This document shows positions 49,401-59,799 of a stretch of 64,000 nt of DNA, in pieces; position 1 is the first letter of the stretch, and each line of letters opens with the position of its first letter. The position numbers and the translations under genes are program-made. Source of the stretch: an uncultured Balneola sp. GTDB taxonomy: Bacteria; Bacteroidota; Rhodothermia; Balneolales; Balneolaceae. The stretch is from NCBI GenBank assembly GCA_913058495.1, contig CAJXQC010000002.1, forward strand, positions 1 through 64,000. The letters are read 5' to 3'. The notes under the pieces are model-generated. The model was not told the DNA's origin and searched no databases. It was given only the letters and a program-made list of their open reading frames with translations.

Positions 49401-51014
49401 TGCTCCAACCACAATTTGTTTAACGATTTTGTTATCAATTAATGAAGCATCCATTAATACCGGATCGTAATGATCGAGGCTATCTGTTCTTCCTAATTCT
49501 GCATAACTATTTTTCCCGAACTGGTAAATTTCATTGTTGGAATTAACTACATACGTTTGACGGTAGCCCGCAAAAATGTTCTTTACTGATACGTTGCCAA
49601 GTTTTGAAGAGGGAATTAGCGTTGGACTTTTTACTGTAGGTAAATTTGAGCGAAGTGAATTACCTACATATCCTGTAGAATAAACTCGCCCAAAAGAATA
49701 GATAAGGCTGTCTGTAGTAACAAAATAGTTCATGGTTTGACTCGTATACATTTTTGCAACGGTCTTTCCATCCATTTCTGTTTGTATGACAGGTCTGGGA
49801 AACGCTTCACCGGCTTTCCAACGCCCGGTTCCGGATGATTGAGAACTGGAAAACCAAGATAGTCTTTTTAATTGACCTCCAAATGTTAAAATAGTCCCAT
49901 CAGAAGCTCTCATATAAGTATATTCTGAATCCTCAGAACTTATTTCAACAATATTTTTCCCAACAATATTGGAGTGAGTTAACTGTACAGGTACAATAAT
50001 GTCTGTTAGCGGACGACCCAAGCTTTCCTCACCATTCCTGCCCCCAAAACTAAATACAGTTCCATCAGAGGCTAATAATGTTGCTGATTCTTCATTTCCA
50101 ACCACATCAATAATGGTTTTACCTTGCAAATTGCTATGCGTTATTTCTGTAGGAGTATTTACATCTACGTTTGGACCTCCCGGTGGTTCATACCCAAGAG
50201 GCCCAAGCCTAACTCCTGTACTAAAGACCTTGCCTGATTCGGTAACAAAGTAGCTTGACCCCACCCCCCCGGCTATTGCTTTTATAATGGTTTCTCCGGG
50301 AATATTCTGGTCCATACGTACAGGTGAATATGTACTTATACTATTTCCTATTCCCAAATCTCCGTTAGAATTTCTTCCATATACCCATACTTCGCTACTG
50401 TCGGTTCGTAACAAAACATGTTGTCTACCAGAGGAAATTTCCACTACCTTTTTGTTCACCATTCCATTTATCAAAGTAGGTTCTGTTATGGGATTGGTTG
50501 TGGTACCAACTCCAATAAATCCATATGGATTATCGCCTATTACAAAGACTTTTCCGGAAGCTGTTCTAAAAATACTATTCTTCTCTCCTGCCTCTACATC
50601 CACGATTGTATGCCCTTCAAAATTAGCATGTGTTATTTCTGTAAGTGTTGTATAGTTATTGCTTCCACTCAAAGCGAGTTGGTTTCTATCGTTTGATCCT
50701 ATACCAAACATTCGACCATCTGCTAATAGCACTATAGCATGTTCATTGTCATATGCAGTAGCTATGTCAACCACTTTTTGACCATTTAACGAAGGATCAT
50801 TTGCCAGCCCGGGAATATCAACCCGGTTAGTGTTGGATTGCCCTGCGGTGCCAAAATGGCCGCCTCCAAATGAATATAATGACCCATTTTCTGTGAGCAC
50901 CAAGCTTTGATTATAGCCGGTTACTACTTTTGGAGTAGTGCTTTGCCCAAAAGCTGAAAAGCTTATTACTGTTAAAAAAAGTACCCCGAAAAAAAGCGAA
51001 CGTATTGGTTTCAT
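46455..51014 (-). CDS. RCC1-repeat surface protein with LamG-like and T9SS domains
   Basis: A 1519-residue secreted protein. Signal peptide 1-23 (FSAFGQ). Residues about 25-820 form many RCC1-like repeats (YSFGGGHFGTAGQ, VYGFGDNNFGQLGLGDN, FTFGYGLDGNLGHG), enough for two propellers. A LamG-like concanavalin domain follows (about 825-1045, FNGTDSYM...FWFGGQIAEIIIY), then a Bacteroidota-type GWRIMTSPV domain and a C-terminal T9SS type A sorting domain (about 1430-1519, [15 protein letters not shown]...LASGMYIYR). T9SS secretion to the surface or medium is expected; the ligand is unknown. It follows the hybrid AraC regulator on the same strand and has a 21-bp-spaced direct repeat upstream, so it is a probable target of that regulator. 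Confidence 0.92.
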   Translation of the reverse strand: MKPIRSLFFGVLFLTVISFSAFGQSTTPKVVTGYNQSLVLTENGSLYSFGGGHFGTAGQSNTNRVDIPGLANDPSLNGQKVVDIATAYDNEHAIVLLADGRMFGIGSNDRNQLALSGSNNYTTLTEITHANFEGHTIVDVEAGEKNSIFRTASGKVFVIGDNPYGFIGVGTTTNPITEPTLINGMVNKKVVEISSGRQHVLLRTDSSEVWVYGRNSNGDLGIGNSISTYSPVRMDQNIPGETIIKAIAGGVGSSYFVTESGKVFSTGVRLGPLGYEPPGGPNVDVNTPTEITHSNLQGKTIIDVVGNEESATLLASDGTVFSFGGRNGEESLGRPLTDIIVPVQLTHSNIVGKNIVEISSEDSEYTYMRASDGTILTFGGQLKRLSWFSSSQSSGTGRWKAGEAFPRPVIQTEMDGKTVAKMYTSQTMNYFVTTDSLIYSFGRVYSTGYVGNSLRSNLPTVKSPTLIPSSKLGNVSVKNIFAGYRQTYVVNSNNEIYQFGKNSYAELGRTDSLDHYDPVLMDASLIDNKIVKQIVVGAVDTLSVTFIVTEDGVVYGFGDNNFGQLGLGDNNRRAQPVRLTHANLSGKKIIHAASSGRATLLVASDGTAFTFGYGLDGNLGHGTSVNLNVPTALTHATITAKKIKSGSIVSRGVSSFILLNEDGQLITFGENSDGQLGQGDKVDNSTPRVVTHSSIVNKKVIKVQSNRRGTIILTEDGKTYAFGNGKHIGFNVSTFTDLTVPTLIESANVSGRFVVDIATDYEHSLLLLDNGSVVASSFAVSNLDVDHIGKLGQSDPTQNHPSHVPVPNFSTYLSPIPTTNLKMHVDAGRGLTTFGDSLNTWGDLSGNDNNLTQSILLQRPVLIDSAINNQRTIGFNGTDSYMVSPTTATLGIQSSDYEVFMVAKTTSATNEIDFLLAGSNENFELHTNGTSGLRFIPNSGNYTDIGSVGDFSDGTVQLINVRATSTTSTVAANRSGKTQISVNAQSSVSAQLFVGVRTGGTFWFGGQIAEIIIYKNVLNDNDRRKVESYLFKKYAIKNYKESSQKLTGAEGWRIMTSPVADSSFAPLLGSFWTQGFTGANHSGGASNVYRWPNTSTSLSNSNWTSVSNMSDSLHPGEGVLVYVFSDDNGPGVAGDSGFPKTLKLEGREPKGTQSLTTLLNSNVNGWALVGNTFRNDVDWDGFTRSGLSNSVYVYDINSASWKSWNGTLGSLTDGEVGPFNAFFVQTTEASPTLNIPVSAKTDSAKRFLGKQLVKSEPTYFSIELSDSSGLKNKAWFQFSEDGEFGLDASDAHQLNPLSSNYVTLASILNDTTHLDINSLPIITEPFEIPLALQTSASGTTHHISKGDLNIPEGWEVSLYDSELDITKDLEESYEFTMDAAKVKKVQTQEIASPPSLESIFQTAKQKRSGTRFVLTVSPAQAVSNEPLIDLPTKVELHQNYPNPFNPSTIIAYGVPNTGKVTLEVFDILGRKVATLLNGENKTAGRYTLNFNASNLASGMYIYRLRAGNSVIIKKLTLIK

Positions 51015-51084
51015 AATTTTTAAGAATGAAATGAATAGATGGTTTGAACATAAATTGTCCTGATTTGAATCTACTCTTTTTCAC

Positions 51085-51118
51085 CTGCGCAAACGTGTCA
51101 ACTTTCTGCGCAAACGTG
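51085..51118. promoter_or_regulatory. Direct repeat upstream of the RCC1 gene
   Basis: CTGCGCAAACGTG occurs twice, at 51085 and 51106, exactly 21 bp apart, 71 bp upstream of the RCC1 start codon. Both copies are followed by (T/C)CAA. AraC-family regulators typically bind two direct half-sites about 21 bp apart, and an AraC-domain hybrid regulator is encoded immediately upstream. The GC-rich repeat stands out from its AT-rich surroundings. Confidence 0.75.
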
Positions 51119-51267
51119 CCAAAATTGAGTGAATAACTCTTTAATGCAGGTTGTGAGGACATTGTTTCGGAGACTTCGGGACAGGCTTACCCGATGTTGC
51201 TACTAAGATATTTTTGATCCCGTGCCTTTAAAAGGTGTACGGAGCTTAAGTAAGCTACACGAAATAT

Positions 51268-51385
51268 ATCTCCCCTTGAGGGGAGATGAATAAACCGGCA
51301 GTTCCCAATTTATTCTGAGGGGAGTTGCATGATTTAAAATCCAGCAACACCCTCCGTCTTACTTCAAGGGAGGATTTTATCCTAA
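51268..51385. repeat. REP-like palindromic cluster
   Basis: A perfect hairpin ATCTCCCC-TTGA-GGGGAGAT (51268-51287) is followed by a second, imperfect one built on CCCTCCGTC...AAGGGAGG and ending just before the regulator stop codon. CTCCCTTGA/TCAAGGGAG words are typical of intergenic palindromic elements in this group of bacteria. No gene lies in 51015-51387. Confidence 0.6.
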
Positions 51386-51387
51386 TT

Positions 51388-54204
51388 TCAGCTAAGCGGA
51401 TGCACACCGAAACGTTCTTCATAGACTTTACGGAAGCTGGTGGAACTTTTATACCCAACAGCGTTGGCAAGTTCTTCCAGCCTCATTGTTTTATCCTGCT
51501 CGATTAGTCTGCGTGCTGTGACCAATCGAATTTCCCGGATAAATTCGGCGGGGGTCATCCCTGTTTCTAACTGAATGTTTCTATATAAAGAACTCCGACT
51601 TTGCGAAAATTTTTCAGCCAACGACTCAACCGACAAACTACTGTCCTTAATATTTTTAGAAATGTATGCCATTACTTTTTCTGATAACTTTTCTCGGCTT
51701 TGTAATGCTTTATCCGAAAGAGTGATTTCTAATGCTTTTTTCTTTTGGTAATAGCGTAGTAAATTTTGTGTTTTCAGCATCAAATGCTCTTGAACAAATG
51801 GTTTAGTGATGTAATCAACTACACCAATTCTGAGCAGATGTAATTTATCTTCCTCCAGCGCCTTTGCAGTGAGTACAATAATGGGAATATCTTTCCACTT
51901 CGGTTTTTTCATCAATACTTCAACCAGTTCCAAACCGCCCATGACAGGCATCATCAGATCTGTTATTATTATATCCGGCGTATAGGAAGAAGAAAGCAAC
52001 TCAATAGCCTTTTCTCCATTTTTAGCTTCTTTGACCGGCCCAAGTTCTGATAAAATGTTACTCACATATTCTCTCATGTCCTGATTGTCTTCCACTAAAA
52101 GAATACTGTATTCGCTTTCGGTCTCAACAACAGGCTTAGCCGGGTAAAGCTGATCTTCTTCCAATGCATCTTCAACCATAGCAACTTCTTTTTCTTTCTC
52201 TTTAGAAACCGGAAGTTCCAATCTGAAACAAGCACCGTTCTTTACATCAGCATCTATAGAAAGCTCGCCGTTATGTATACGTGCCAAAGTTCGGCTGAGC
52301 TCCAGCCCCACTCCCATCCCTTCTATATATTCTGTTTCTTCTCTTTTAATTCTGTGGAAGCGCTCAAAAATAGCTTCTTGTTCATGTTCCGGTATTCCGG
52401 GGCCCGAATCATGAACTGATACCACAAATAGTTCTTCTTCTACAGATGTTTGAATAGAAATGTATCCGCCATCGGGTGTAAATTTAATGGCGTTAGAAAT
52501 CAAATTATTGATCATTACTTCTACTTTTGAACGATCAGCAAATAAAACGACACCTTTAGCATCAGGCAAAAATGTAAAGGTATGTCCATAATATTCTGCC
52601 AGAGACCGAAATGATTCCACAGACACAGACACTATGCTATCTGCATAATAATACTTTCGATTCAATGTAAGCTGATGCTTATCTGCTTTAGTAAGATCAA
52701 TGATTTGATCTACCATATCATGAAGTCGGTTTAAATTTCGTTTTACGATCGATAAATCTCTTTGGTGATCCTGATGAGTCACCTCTTCTGAGCGCAATAA
52801 TTTATTTACCAATCCCTCACCAATTGTTAAAGGGGTTCTGAATTCATGAGATATATTAGCAAAGAAACGGTTCTGGAATTCGTTAGCGACTTCAAGATCT
52901 GAAGTTCTTTCCTGAACCTTCGCTTCAAGGGTTTCGATCAAAGCAGCATAATTACTGGCAACATTAAAAGTAAGTGCAATTGGGATGCCTGTATATGCCA
53001 TCAAAATTGATATGATAAAAAGAACATGACTTTGTGAACCAAAAGCGATATAGGGCAACACATATAATAATCCCCCGCCAACAGTAAGTGCTAAGCCGGT
53101 TGCAATGATCCAGATTTTATTTTCTGAAGATTTCCTTTTTGCTTCCCAAAGTGAGTAGATCCCATATATCAAAGTTCCTGCGACTAATACAGGGTGTAAA
53201 AGATTTAACCATCCCCTGTTTATGAAAATGGAAATAACTCCAATAATTATTGAGATAAACAGAATACCGGCAAGAGTCTTCCGGGGGATCGGCAGATCAA
53301 AGATTCTGCGCAATGCTATCAAAAAGAAATACACTACAAAAATGAATGAAATAGCATAGGAAAACTCTGCAAAATATAAGTACGAATAGGTCCAGTCTGC
53401 CATCGTATCACTTAAAGTGGTAAAAGCATGAAGCAACATGAAAAAAGTGGTAAGAGAAACGTACGTATGATATTGACCTTTAAATTTTACTGCCAGATAG
53501 GTATGTATCAATACAAGAAGAGAGAGCAACATAAGTGCTCCGCCGAATATAAAAGCCCGATGCCTGCGTTGAAATATTTCGTAATCCGGATAAAGAACAA
53601 GATAAATACCGTTTTCAAACCATTGCCATGTTCTAAAGTAAGTCGGATTAGTATGATCGGAATATTGTACTAACAAAAAATTGGACCCCGGGCTGAACAT
53701 GACTCCCGTTTGGACTTTGTTTACGTATCTTGACAGAACTTCTTCATCAGGATTGTCAGAAACATTGCCATTTTTAAGTATTTCAATTCCGTTAAGCCAT
53801 ATTGTTACGGGCTCCTGTCCGAAATAAGATAAAATCCATGGAATTCCTGCAATGGATGAATCTGCGATAAACTCAGCCTCAAACCATCCATGATTTTTCC
53901 ATTTTGGATTAGATTTGAGTTCATTAAGATCAGTCAGATCAACAGAGATTGTATTACTGAGATTACGCTTCGAGTTGACTTCCTCAGGGTTATCAAACGA
54001 AAACTGCCAGCCATTCAAATCAAATAAAGTAAGATTTCCATAGCTATTGGTATCAGCGATACTGATTGTTTGAGCTATATTTACTTGAGCATGGGCTAGG
54101 CTTCCAACTATAAAAGAAGTGATAAAGATTAAGAAAATTGATTTCCCAATCGCTCTAAATTGGAAACACTGCGTTTTATAATTCAGCAATAAGCACCCCG
54201 ACAA
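51388..54204 (-). CDS. Membrane hybrid histidine kinase/receiver/AraC regulator
   Basis: A 938-residue one-protein two-component system. Order: signal/anchor (about 20-40), periplasmic galactose-binding-like 7TMR-DISM sensor (about 45-205), seven membrane segments (about 215-420), HisKA with His453 (NISHEFRTPL), HATPase (FADRSKVEVMINNLISNA, GMGVGLELSRT; about 565-675), receiver with Asp749 (IIITDLMMP), and an AraC helix-turn-helix pair (about 840-938, LSVESLAEKFSQSRSSLYRN and LEELANAVGYKSSTSFRKVY). It resembles Bacteroides hybrid two-component systems, but with a 7TM sensor instead of Reg_prop repeats. The frame opens at TTG (54204); no ATG lies before the signal segment, so the exact start is uncertain. 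Likely target: the adjacent RCC1 gene. Confidence 0.92.
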   Translation of the reverse strand: MSGCLLLNYKTQCFQFRAIGKSIFLIFITSFIVGSLAHAQVNIAQTISIADTNSYGNLTLFDLNGWQFSFDNPEEVNSKRNLSNTISVDLTDLNELKSNPKWKNHGWFEAEFIADSSIAGIPWILSYFGQEPVTIWLNGIEILKNGNVSDNPDEEVLSRYVNKVQTGVMFSPGSNFLLVQYSDHTNPTYFRTWQWFENGIYLVLYPDYEIFQRRHRAFIFGGALMLLSLLVLIHTYLAVKFKGQYHTYVSLTTFFMLLHAFTTLSDTMADWTYSYLYFAEFSYAISFIFVVYFFLIALRRIFDLPIPRKTLAGILFISIIIGVISIFINRGWLNLLHPVLVAGTLIYGIYSLWEAKRKSSENKIWIIATGLALTVGGGLLYVLPYIAFGSQSHVLFIISILMAYTGIPIALTFNVASNYAALIETLEAKVQERTSDLEVANEFQNRFFANISHEFRTPLTIGEGLVNKLLRSEEVTHQDHQRDLSIVKRNLNRLHDMVDQIIDLTKADKHQLTLNRKYYYADSIVSVSVESFRSLAEYYGHTFTFLPDAKGVVLFADRSKVEVMINNLISNAIKFTPDGGYISIQTSVEEELFVVSVHDSGPGIPEHEQEAIFERFHRIKREETEYIEGMGVGLELSRTLARIHNGELSIDADVKNGACFRLELPVSKEKEKEVAMVEDALEEDQLYPAKPVVETESEYSILLVEDNQDMREYVSNILSELGPVKEAKNGEKAIELLSSSYTPDIIITDLMMPVMGGLELVEVLMKKPKWKDIPIIVLTAKALEEDKLHLLRIGVVDYITKPFVQEHLMLKTQNLLRYYQKKKALEITLSDKALQSREKLSEKVMAYISKNIKDSSLSVESLAEKFSQSRSSLYRNIQLETGMTPAEFIREIRLVTARRLIEQDKTMRLEELANAVGYKSSTSFRKVYEERFGVHPLS

Positions 54205-54250
54205 AATCTATTGAATAGTAGCTGAATGTATGATTACTTCTTATAAACAA

Positions 54251-54282
54251 AAAACCCCGATAAAATTAATGATCGGGGTTTT
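54251..54282. terminator. Bidirectional hairpin terminator
   Basis: An 11-bp perfect stem AAAACCCCGAT/ATCGGGGTTTT with a 10-base loop has A/T tracts on both sides. It shares the CCCGAT..TCAATGAT-like layout of the terminators near 12605 and 13131. It lies between the hybrid regulator start and groEL. Confidence 0.75.
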
Positions 54283-54332
54283 ACCTCTTGTTATTATGCT
54301 CTGCGTCGGTACTAGGAATTTCAAACACAAAA

Positions 54333-54361
54333 AAAGCCCCTCCAATATTGAAGGGGCTTTC
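54333..54361 (-). terminator. Terminator of the groES-groEL operon
   Basis: On the minus strand a 9-bp stem AAAGCCCCT/AGGGGCTTT with a 10-base loop is followed by a run of T residues, 31 bases after the groEL stop. Confidence 0.88.
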
Positions 54362-54391
54362 ATTTCTTTTCAGAAGTTTATGAGGGATGAT

Positions 54392-56104
<1,713 letters not shown>

Positions 56105-56132
56105 TTAATTCTTTGTATTTGGTCTGATGTAC

Positions 56133-56420
56133 TTACGATAGGATTCCAACAATATCAGACTCACGCATAATCAGGTACTCTTCTCCGTCAAAACTTACTT
56201 CAGTACCGGCGTATTTACCGTAAAGAACTTTGTCGCCTTTCTTTACAGTCATATCAATTTTATTTCCGTTTTCTACTTTCCCTGCACCTACAGCTATAAC
56301 TGTACCTTGCTGTGGTTTTTCTTTAGCTGTATCCGGAATGTATAGACCAGAGCTGGTTTTTTCTTCAGCTGCGTCCGCTTGTACAAGCACGCGATCGCCT
56401 AAAGGTTTAATACTAGCCAT
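56133..56420 (-). CDS. groES: Co-chaperonin GroES
   Basis: A 95-residue co-chaperonin: [10 protein letters not shown] start, mobile loop [21 protein letters not shown] (about 19-39), and [11 protein letters not shown]...YLIMRESDI end. It caps the GroEL ring. The ribosome-binding site AGGAG lies 10 bases before the ATG. No CIRCE inverted repeat (TTAGCACTC-N9-GAGTGCTAA) is visible upstream, so HrcA control is not supported. Confidence 0.98.
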   Translation of the reverse strand: MASIKPLGDRVLVQADAAEEKTSSGLYIPDTAKEKPQQGTVIAVGAGKVENGNKIDMTVKKGDKVLYGKYAGTEVSFDGEEYLIMRESDIVGILS

Positions 56421-56512
56421 GTGTATGACTCCTCTTTATTTTGTGTTAGTAGTTAATTTGAGCAAATGCTCTTTCATTGTTTCATCAGCAACAATGCAAC
56501 TACCGTACCAAA

Positions 56513-57286
56513 TCATTCCATCATTCCGATGCTCTCTAAATGGGCTGTCAATTTTGCATATGTGGCGGGTTTCCAGTTCTCAGGTCGCAGATCATAGTCA
56601 TAACCTTCGGGTTGCAGATCTCCCAGCACCGGCTTCAGCGAATTGCTGATCTTCTTTCTTCTCTGATTAAAAGCTGTTCTTACTACCGTCTTTAAATTTT
56701 TATCTGAACACTCGAGATCAGGTTGATCGAATGTTAAACGAAGCACTGAACTTTGAACTTTTGGTGGAGGACTGAAGGAGTTTGGAGATACATCGAACAG
56801 CAACTCAACTGAACTCATTAGTTGTGTTTGAACAGAAAGTATTCCATAAGCTTTGGTTGAAATGTCAGCTGCTAAGCGTTCAGCAACCTCTTTTTGCATC
56901 ATTATAATGGCATCTTCAAATAGATTCCGATGTTCAAGCAAAGAAAAAAGAATTGGGCTGGTAATGTAATAAGGAAGGTTCCCTACTACATATGTTTTTC
57001 CTCCTTTAGCAATTATCTCATTCCAATCTACTTTTAAAACATCTTGTTGGTGAATGGTAATTCCTTCAACTTCAGCTTCTAAAACACTGACTGCTCGCTG
57101 GTCAACTTCTATCACATGTACATCGTCATACTTTTGAACAAGGTATTTTGTAAGAGCACCTGTTCCGGGGCCGATCTCAATAATTCGGTCTGATTTCTCT
57201 GCCTTAATAGCATCAACTATTTTATAAATGATGTTATTATCGTTTAGAAAATGTTGCCCCAGACTTTTTTTTGTTTTAAATGACAT
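56513..57286 (-). CDS. rsmA: 16S rRNA dimethyladenosine transferase RsmA (KsgA)
   Basis: A 257-residue methyltransferase that dimethylates two adenines in helix 45 of 16S rRNA. It has the SLGQHFL entry (8-14), SAM-binding IEIGPGTGALT (36-46), the catalytic NLPYYI motif (about 99-104) and the C-terminal helical PPPKVQSSVLRL domain. Complete and normal in length. It shares strand and close spacing with groES but a 92-base gap separates them. A divergent gene, the 7TM-HD protein, begins 122 bases away. Confidence 0.96.
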   Translation of the reverse strand: MSFKTKKSLGQHFLNDNNIIYKIVDAIKAEKSDRIIEIGPGTGALTKYLVQKYDDVHVIEVDQRAVSVLEAEVEGITIHQQDVLKVDWNEIIAKGGKTYVVGNLPYYITSPILFSLLEHRNLFEDAIIMMQKEVAERLAADISTKAYGILSVQTQLMSSVELLFDVSPNSFSPPPKVQSSVLRLTFDQPDLECSDKNLKTVVRTAFNQRRKKISNSLKPVLGDLQPEGYDYDLRPENWKPATYAKLTAHLESIGMME

Positions 57287-57408
57287 TAGATACTTTGCAT
57301 GTTATGTTTCCAGGCAGAATTAATTTGTCAGAAGTTTTAAATCTGGAAACTATTATCTGTAAATTAACGAACGCTTGCTATACTTGTAAGCAAAACTAAT
57401 ATTTATTT

Positions 57409-59799
57409 ATGAGTTTACTTGATAAAATCGGGTTAGGAAGGAAAAAGAGTGACATAGCTCCTCTTGTAGGAGAAAAGCTTAAAAAAGAGCAAGAGAAATA
57501 TTCTTTGAAAAGGAATCCTTACCTCCGTGCTTTTATTTTTATCTGCTTTATTGGTATTTCCATTCTTTCGTTGCCTAATGCAACCATCAACTCAGGGCTT
57601 AACTATAGTGTAGGTCAACCATGGAGAGCTGAAGACTTGGTTGCTCCATATACTTTTGCTATCAATAAAACAGCCGAAGAAATCCAGAATGAAGAAGATC
57701 AGATCAGAAATACAGTTTCTCCTGTTTTTAACATTGATCCAAATGTAGAAATTGGAGTACAAACTAAGATTGATTCGTTGTACAGAAATATTCAGCCTGT
57801 TATTGAAAGTTATTACAATTGGCAGGAAAGTAAACAACAAAGATTGTCCTCCGTTTTTGATGACAGTATCCGGTTTGCTCAGGAATATGCCAATGCCGAG
57901 ATACAACTTACTGAAGGTTCATGGACTGTTTTATTCGATAGCTATTACTCTGCTTTATCAAACAACCTTTCTGTTAACTCATTTATAGGAGTGCAGGTAA
58001 AGCAACAACTTGAATCTGTTGTAGAAACATTAATGAACGATGGCATTATTAACAGAACCAAAGCAAGCATTGAACAAAATGAAATTGTAATTCGGGATGT
58101 TGTAAACAGCACTGAACGTTTAGCCACAAAAGCCAGAGTTCGTGATCTCAGAGAAGCTAATGAGTTTGCTCAATTCCAGCTAAACAGAAGGTTTGAACAA
58201 AGTATAGCCCAGTTGGGGATGGAGCTTTACAATAAAGTTATTCAGTCAAACTTAATATTCAGTGAGGCCGATACTCAAACCAGGATCGAAGACCAGTTGT
58301 CAGAAATATCAACTACAAAAGGTGCGATAGCTCAAGGACAGATGATCATCCGGAAAGGAGATATTGTGACTCAACAAAGTGCAAATATTCTGGAGAGCTT
58401 ATCTGAAACCAGATCTCAAAATGCCTCGATCGTCGAAAAATGGCTCCGGTTTTCAGGTGGCGTAATTGCCATCTGTATGATTTCACTGGTATTCTTTATG
58501 TATTTATTTTTGTACAGAAGGCCTATAAGTACTCATAACGGATTATTCTTCCTTGTTTTTCTTACCATGGGGCTAATTGGTTTAGCAAGTGCAATACTAC
58601 TTCGATATGATATTTCAAGTATCTACGTAATTCCGGTTGCCATTGCTCCAATTATTCTCACCATTATTTTTGATTCCAGAGTAGGGATAATAGCATCTGT
58701 AACTTTAGCAGCGCTGATTGGAATGGTAAATGGTAATGATTTTGAATTTACTATAGCAACAATTTGCGCCTGTAGTATGGGGGTGTTTTCAGTTCGTGAT
58801 ATTAAAGACCGTTCCCAATTCTTTTTCACTACACCGGGTGTTGTCTTTATTTCATATATCATAGTAATTGGTGCTTTTTCTCTTACAAAGCTAAGTGGTT
58901 GGGAATCATTTTTTAATCAGATCTTATTTATTGCTATCAACTCGCTATTCATTCTGTTTACTTATCCCATCATTTTATTGTTCGAAAAGCTCTTTGGAAT
59001 TACAACTGATTTCACTCTTCTCGAAATGAGCGACACCAACCGTCCACTGCTTAAGGAATTGATGAATAAAGCTCCCGGTACTTTTCATCACAGTTTACAA
59101 GTTGCTAACCTGTCTGAAGCTGCTGCTGCCGCCATTAAAGCAAACTCGTTATTGTGCAGAGTGGGTGCACTCTATCATGATATCGGAAAGATGATAAAAC
59201 CCTCTTACTTCGTTGAAAATCAGGGTGGAGGTTCTAACGAGCATGATAAGTTAAAGCCGCAAATGAGTGCAATGATCATAAAAGCTCATGTAAGTGAAGG
59301 AGTTAAAATGGCGGAAGAAGCAGGTCTTCCAAAAACCATTATAAGCTTTATTGAGTCTCATCACGGAACATCTGTGATCAGATATTTTTATGAGAAAGCC
59401 AAAGAGGATGACAACCTTAAAGAAATGCTGAATGAAGAGCAGTTCAGATATGAAGGTCCCCTTCCATCTACAAAAGAAACCGGAATATTATTACTGGCCG
59501 ATGGAATCGAAGCTGCTTCACGTGCAATGAAAAACCCGAATTACAATAAGCTCGAAAATCTGGTTAACAAAATGGTTGATGACCGTGTGGCTGAAGATCA
59601 ATTGAGTAAATGCCCGTTAACTTTCCGTGATCTTAGTGTAATCAAAGAAACTTTTATCAATATTCTGGTTGGTGTATATCACGGACGAATTGAGTATCCG
59701 GAAGAGAAAAAGGAGAAGGAATCTGCAAAACAAGAGAACAACAACTCAACAACAGATGATACTTCTGAGAAAGAAGTGGAGTTGCCAAAGCAGGATTAA
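57409..59799 (+). CDS. 7TM-HD phosphohydrolase (PgpH-type c-di-AMP phosphodiesterase)
   Basis: A 796-residue membrane protein. A first membrane segment (about 41-60) precedes an extracellular 7TMR-HDED domain (about 65-335), then seven membrane segments (about 350-545) and a cytoplasmic HDIG domain (about 555-745). The metal-binding residues are visible: FHHSLQVANL, then His590-Asp591 in LYHDIGKM, IKAHVSEG and ESHHGTSVI. PgpH-type proteins hydrolyse c-di-AMP; specificity here is inferred from architecture. A hydrophilic, acidic tail closes the protein. The stop codon overlaps the xerD start by one base, so the two form an operon. Confidence 0.92.
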   Translation: MSLLDKIGLGRKKSDIAPLVGEKLKKEQEKYSLKRNPYLRAFIFICFIGISILSLPNATINSGLNYSVGQPWRAEDLVAPYTFAINKTAEEIQNEEDQIRNTVSPVFNIDPNVEIGVQTKIDSLYRNIQPVIESYYNWQESKQQRLSSVFDDSIRFAQEYANAEIQLTEGSWTVLFDSYYSALSNNLSVNSFIGVQVKQQLESVVETLMNDGIINRTKASIEQNEIVIRDVVNSTERLATKARVRDLREANEFAQFQLNRRFEQSIAQLGMELYNKVIQSNLIFSEADTQTRIEDQLSEISTTKGAIAQGQMIIRKGDIVTQQSANILESLSETRSQNASIVEKWLRFSGGVIAICMISLVFFMYLFLYRRPISTHNGLFFLVFLTMGLIGLASAILLRYDISSIYVIPVAIAPIILTIIFDSRVGIIASVTLAALIGMVNGNDFEFTIATICACSMGVFSVRDIKDRSQFFFTTPGVVFISYIIVIGAFSLTKLSGWESFFNQILFIAINSLFILFTYPIILLFEKLFGITTDFTLLEMSDTNRPLLKELMNKAPGTFHHSLQVANLSEAAAAAIKANSLLCRVGALYHDIGKMIKPSYFVENQGGGSNEHDKLKPQMSAMIIKAHVSEGVKMAEEAGLPKTIISFIESHHGTSVIRYFYEKAKEDDNLKEMLNEEQFRYEGPLPSTKETGILLLADGIEAASRAMKNPNYNKLENLVNKMVDDRVAEDQLSKCPLTFRDLSVIKETFINILVGVYHGRIEYPEEKKEKESAKQENNNSTTDDTSEKEVELPKQD

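Noticed and set aside
56421-56512. Possible CIRCE heat-shock operator before groES
   Set aside because: Only a short GAGCAAATGCTC palindrome is present; the TTAGCACTC-N9-GAGTGCTAA pattern is absent.
57370-57408. TATACTTG as a Bacteroidota -7 box before the 7TM-HD gene
   Set aside because: One mismatch to TAnnTTTG and no TTG at the expected -33 position; too weak to annotate.
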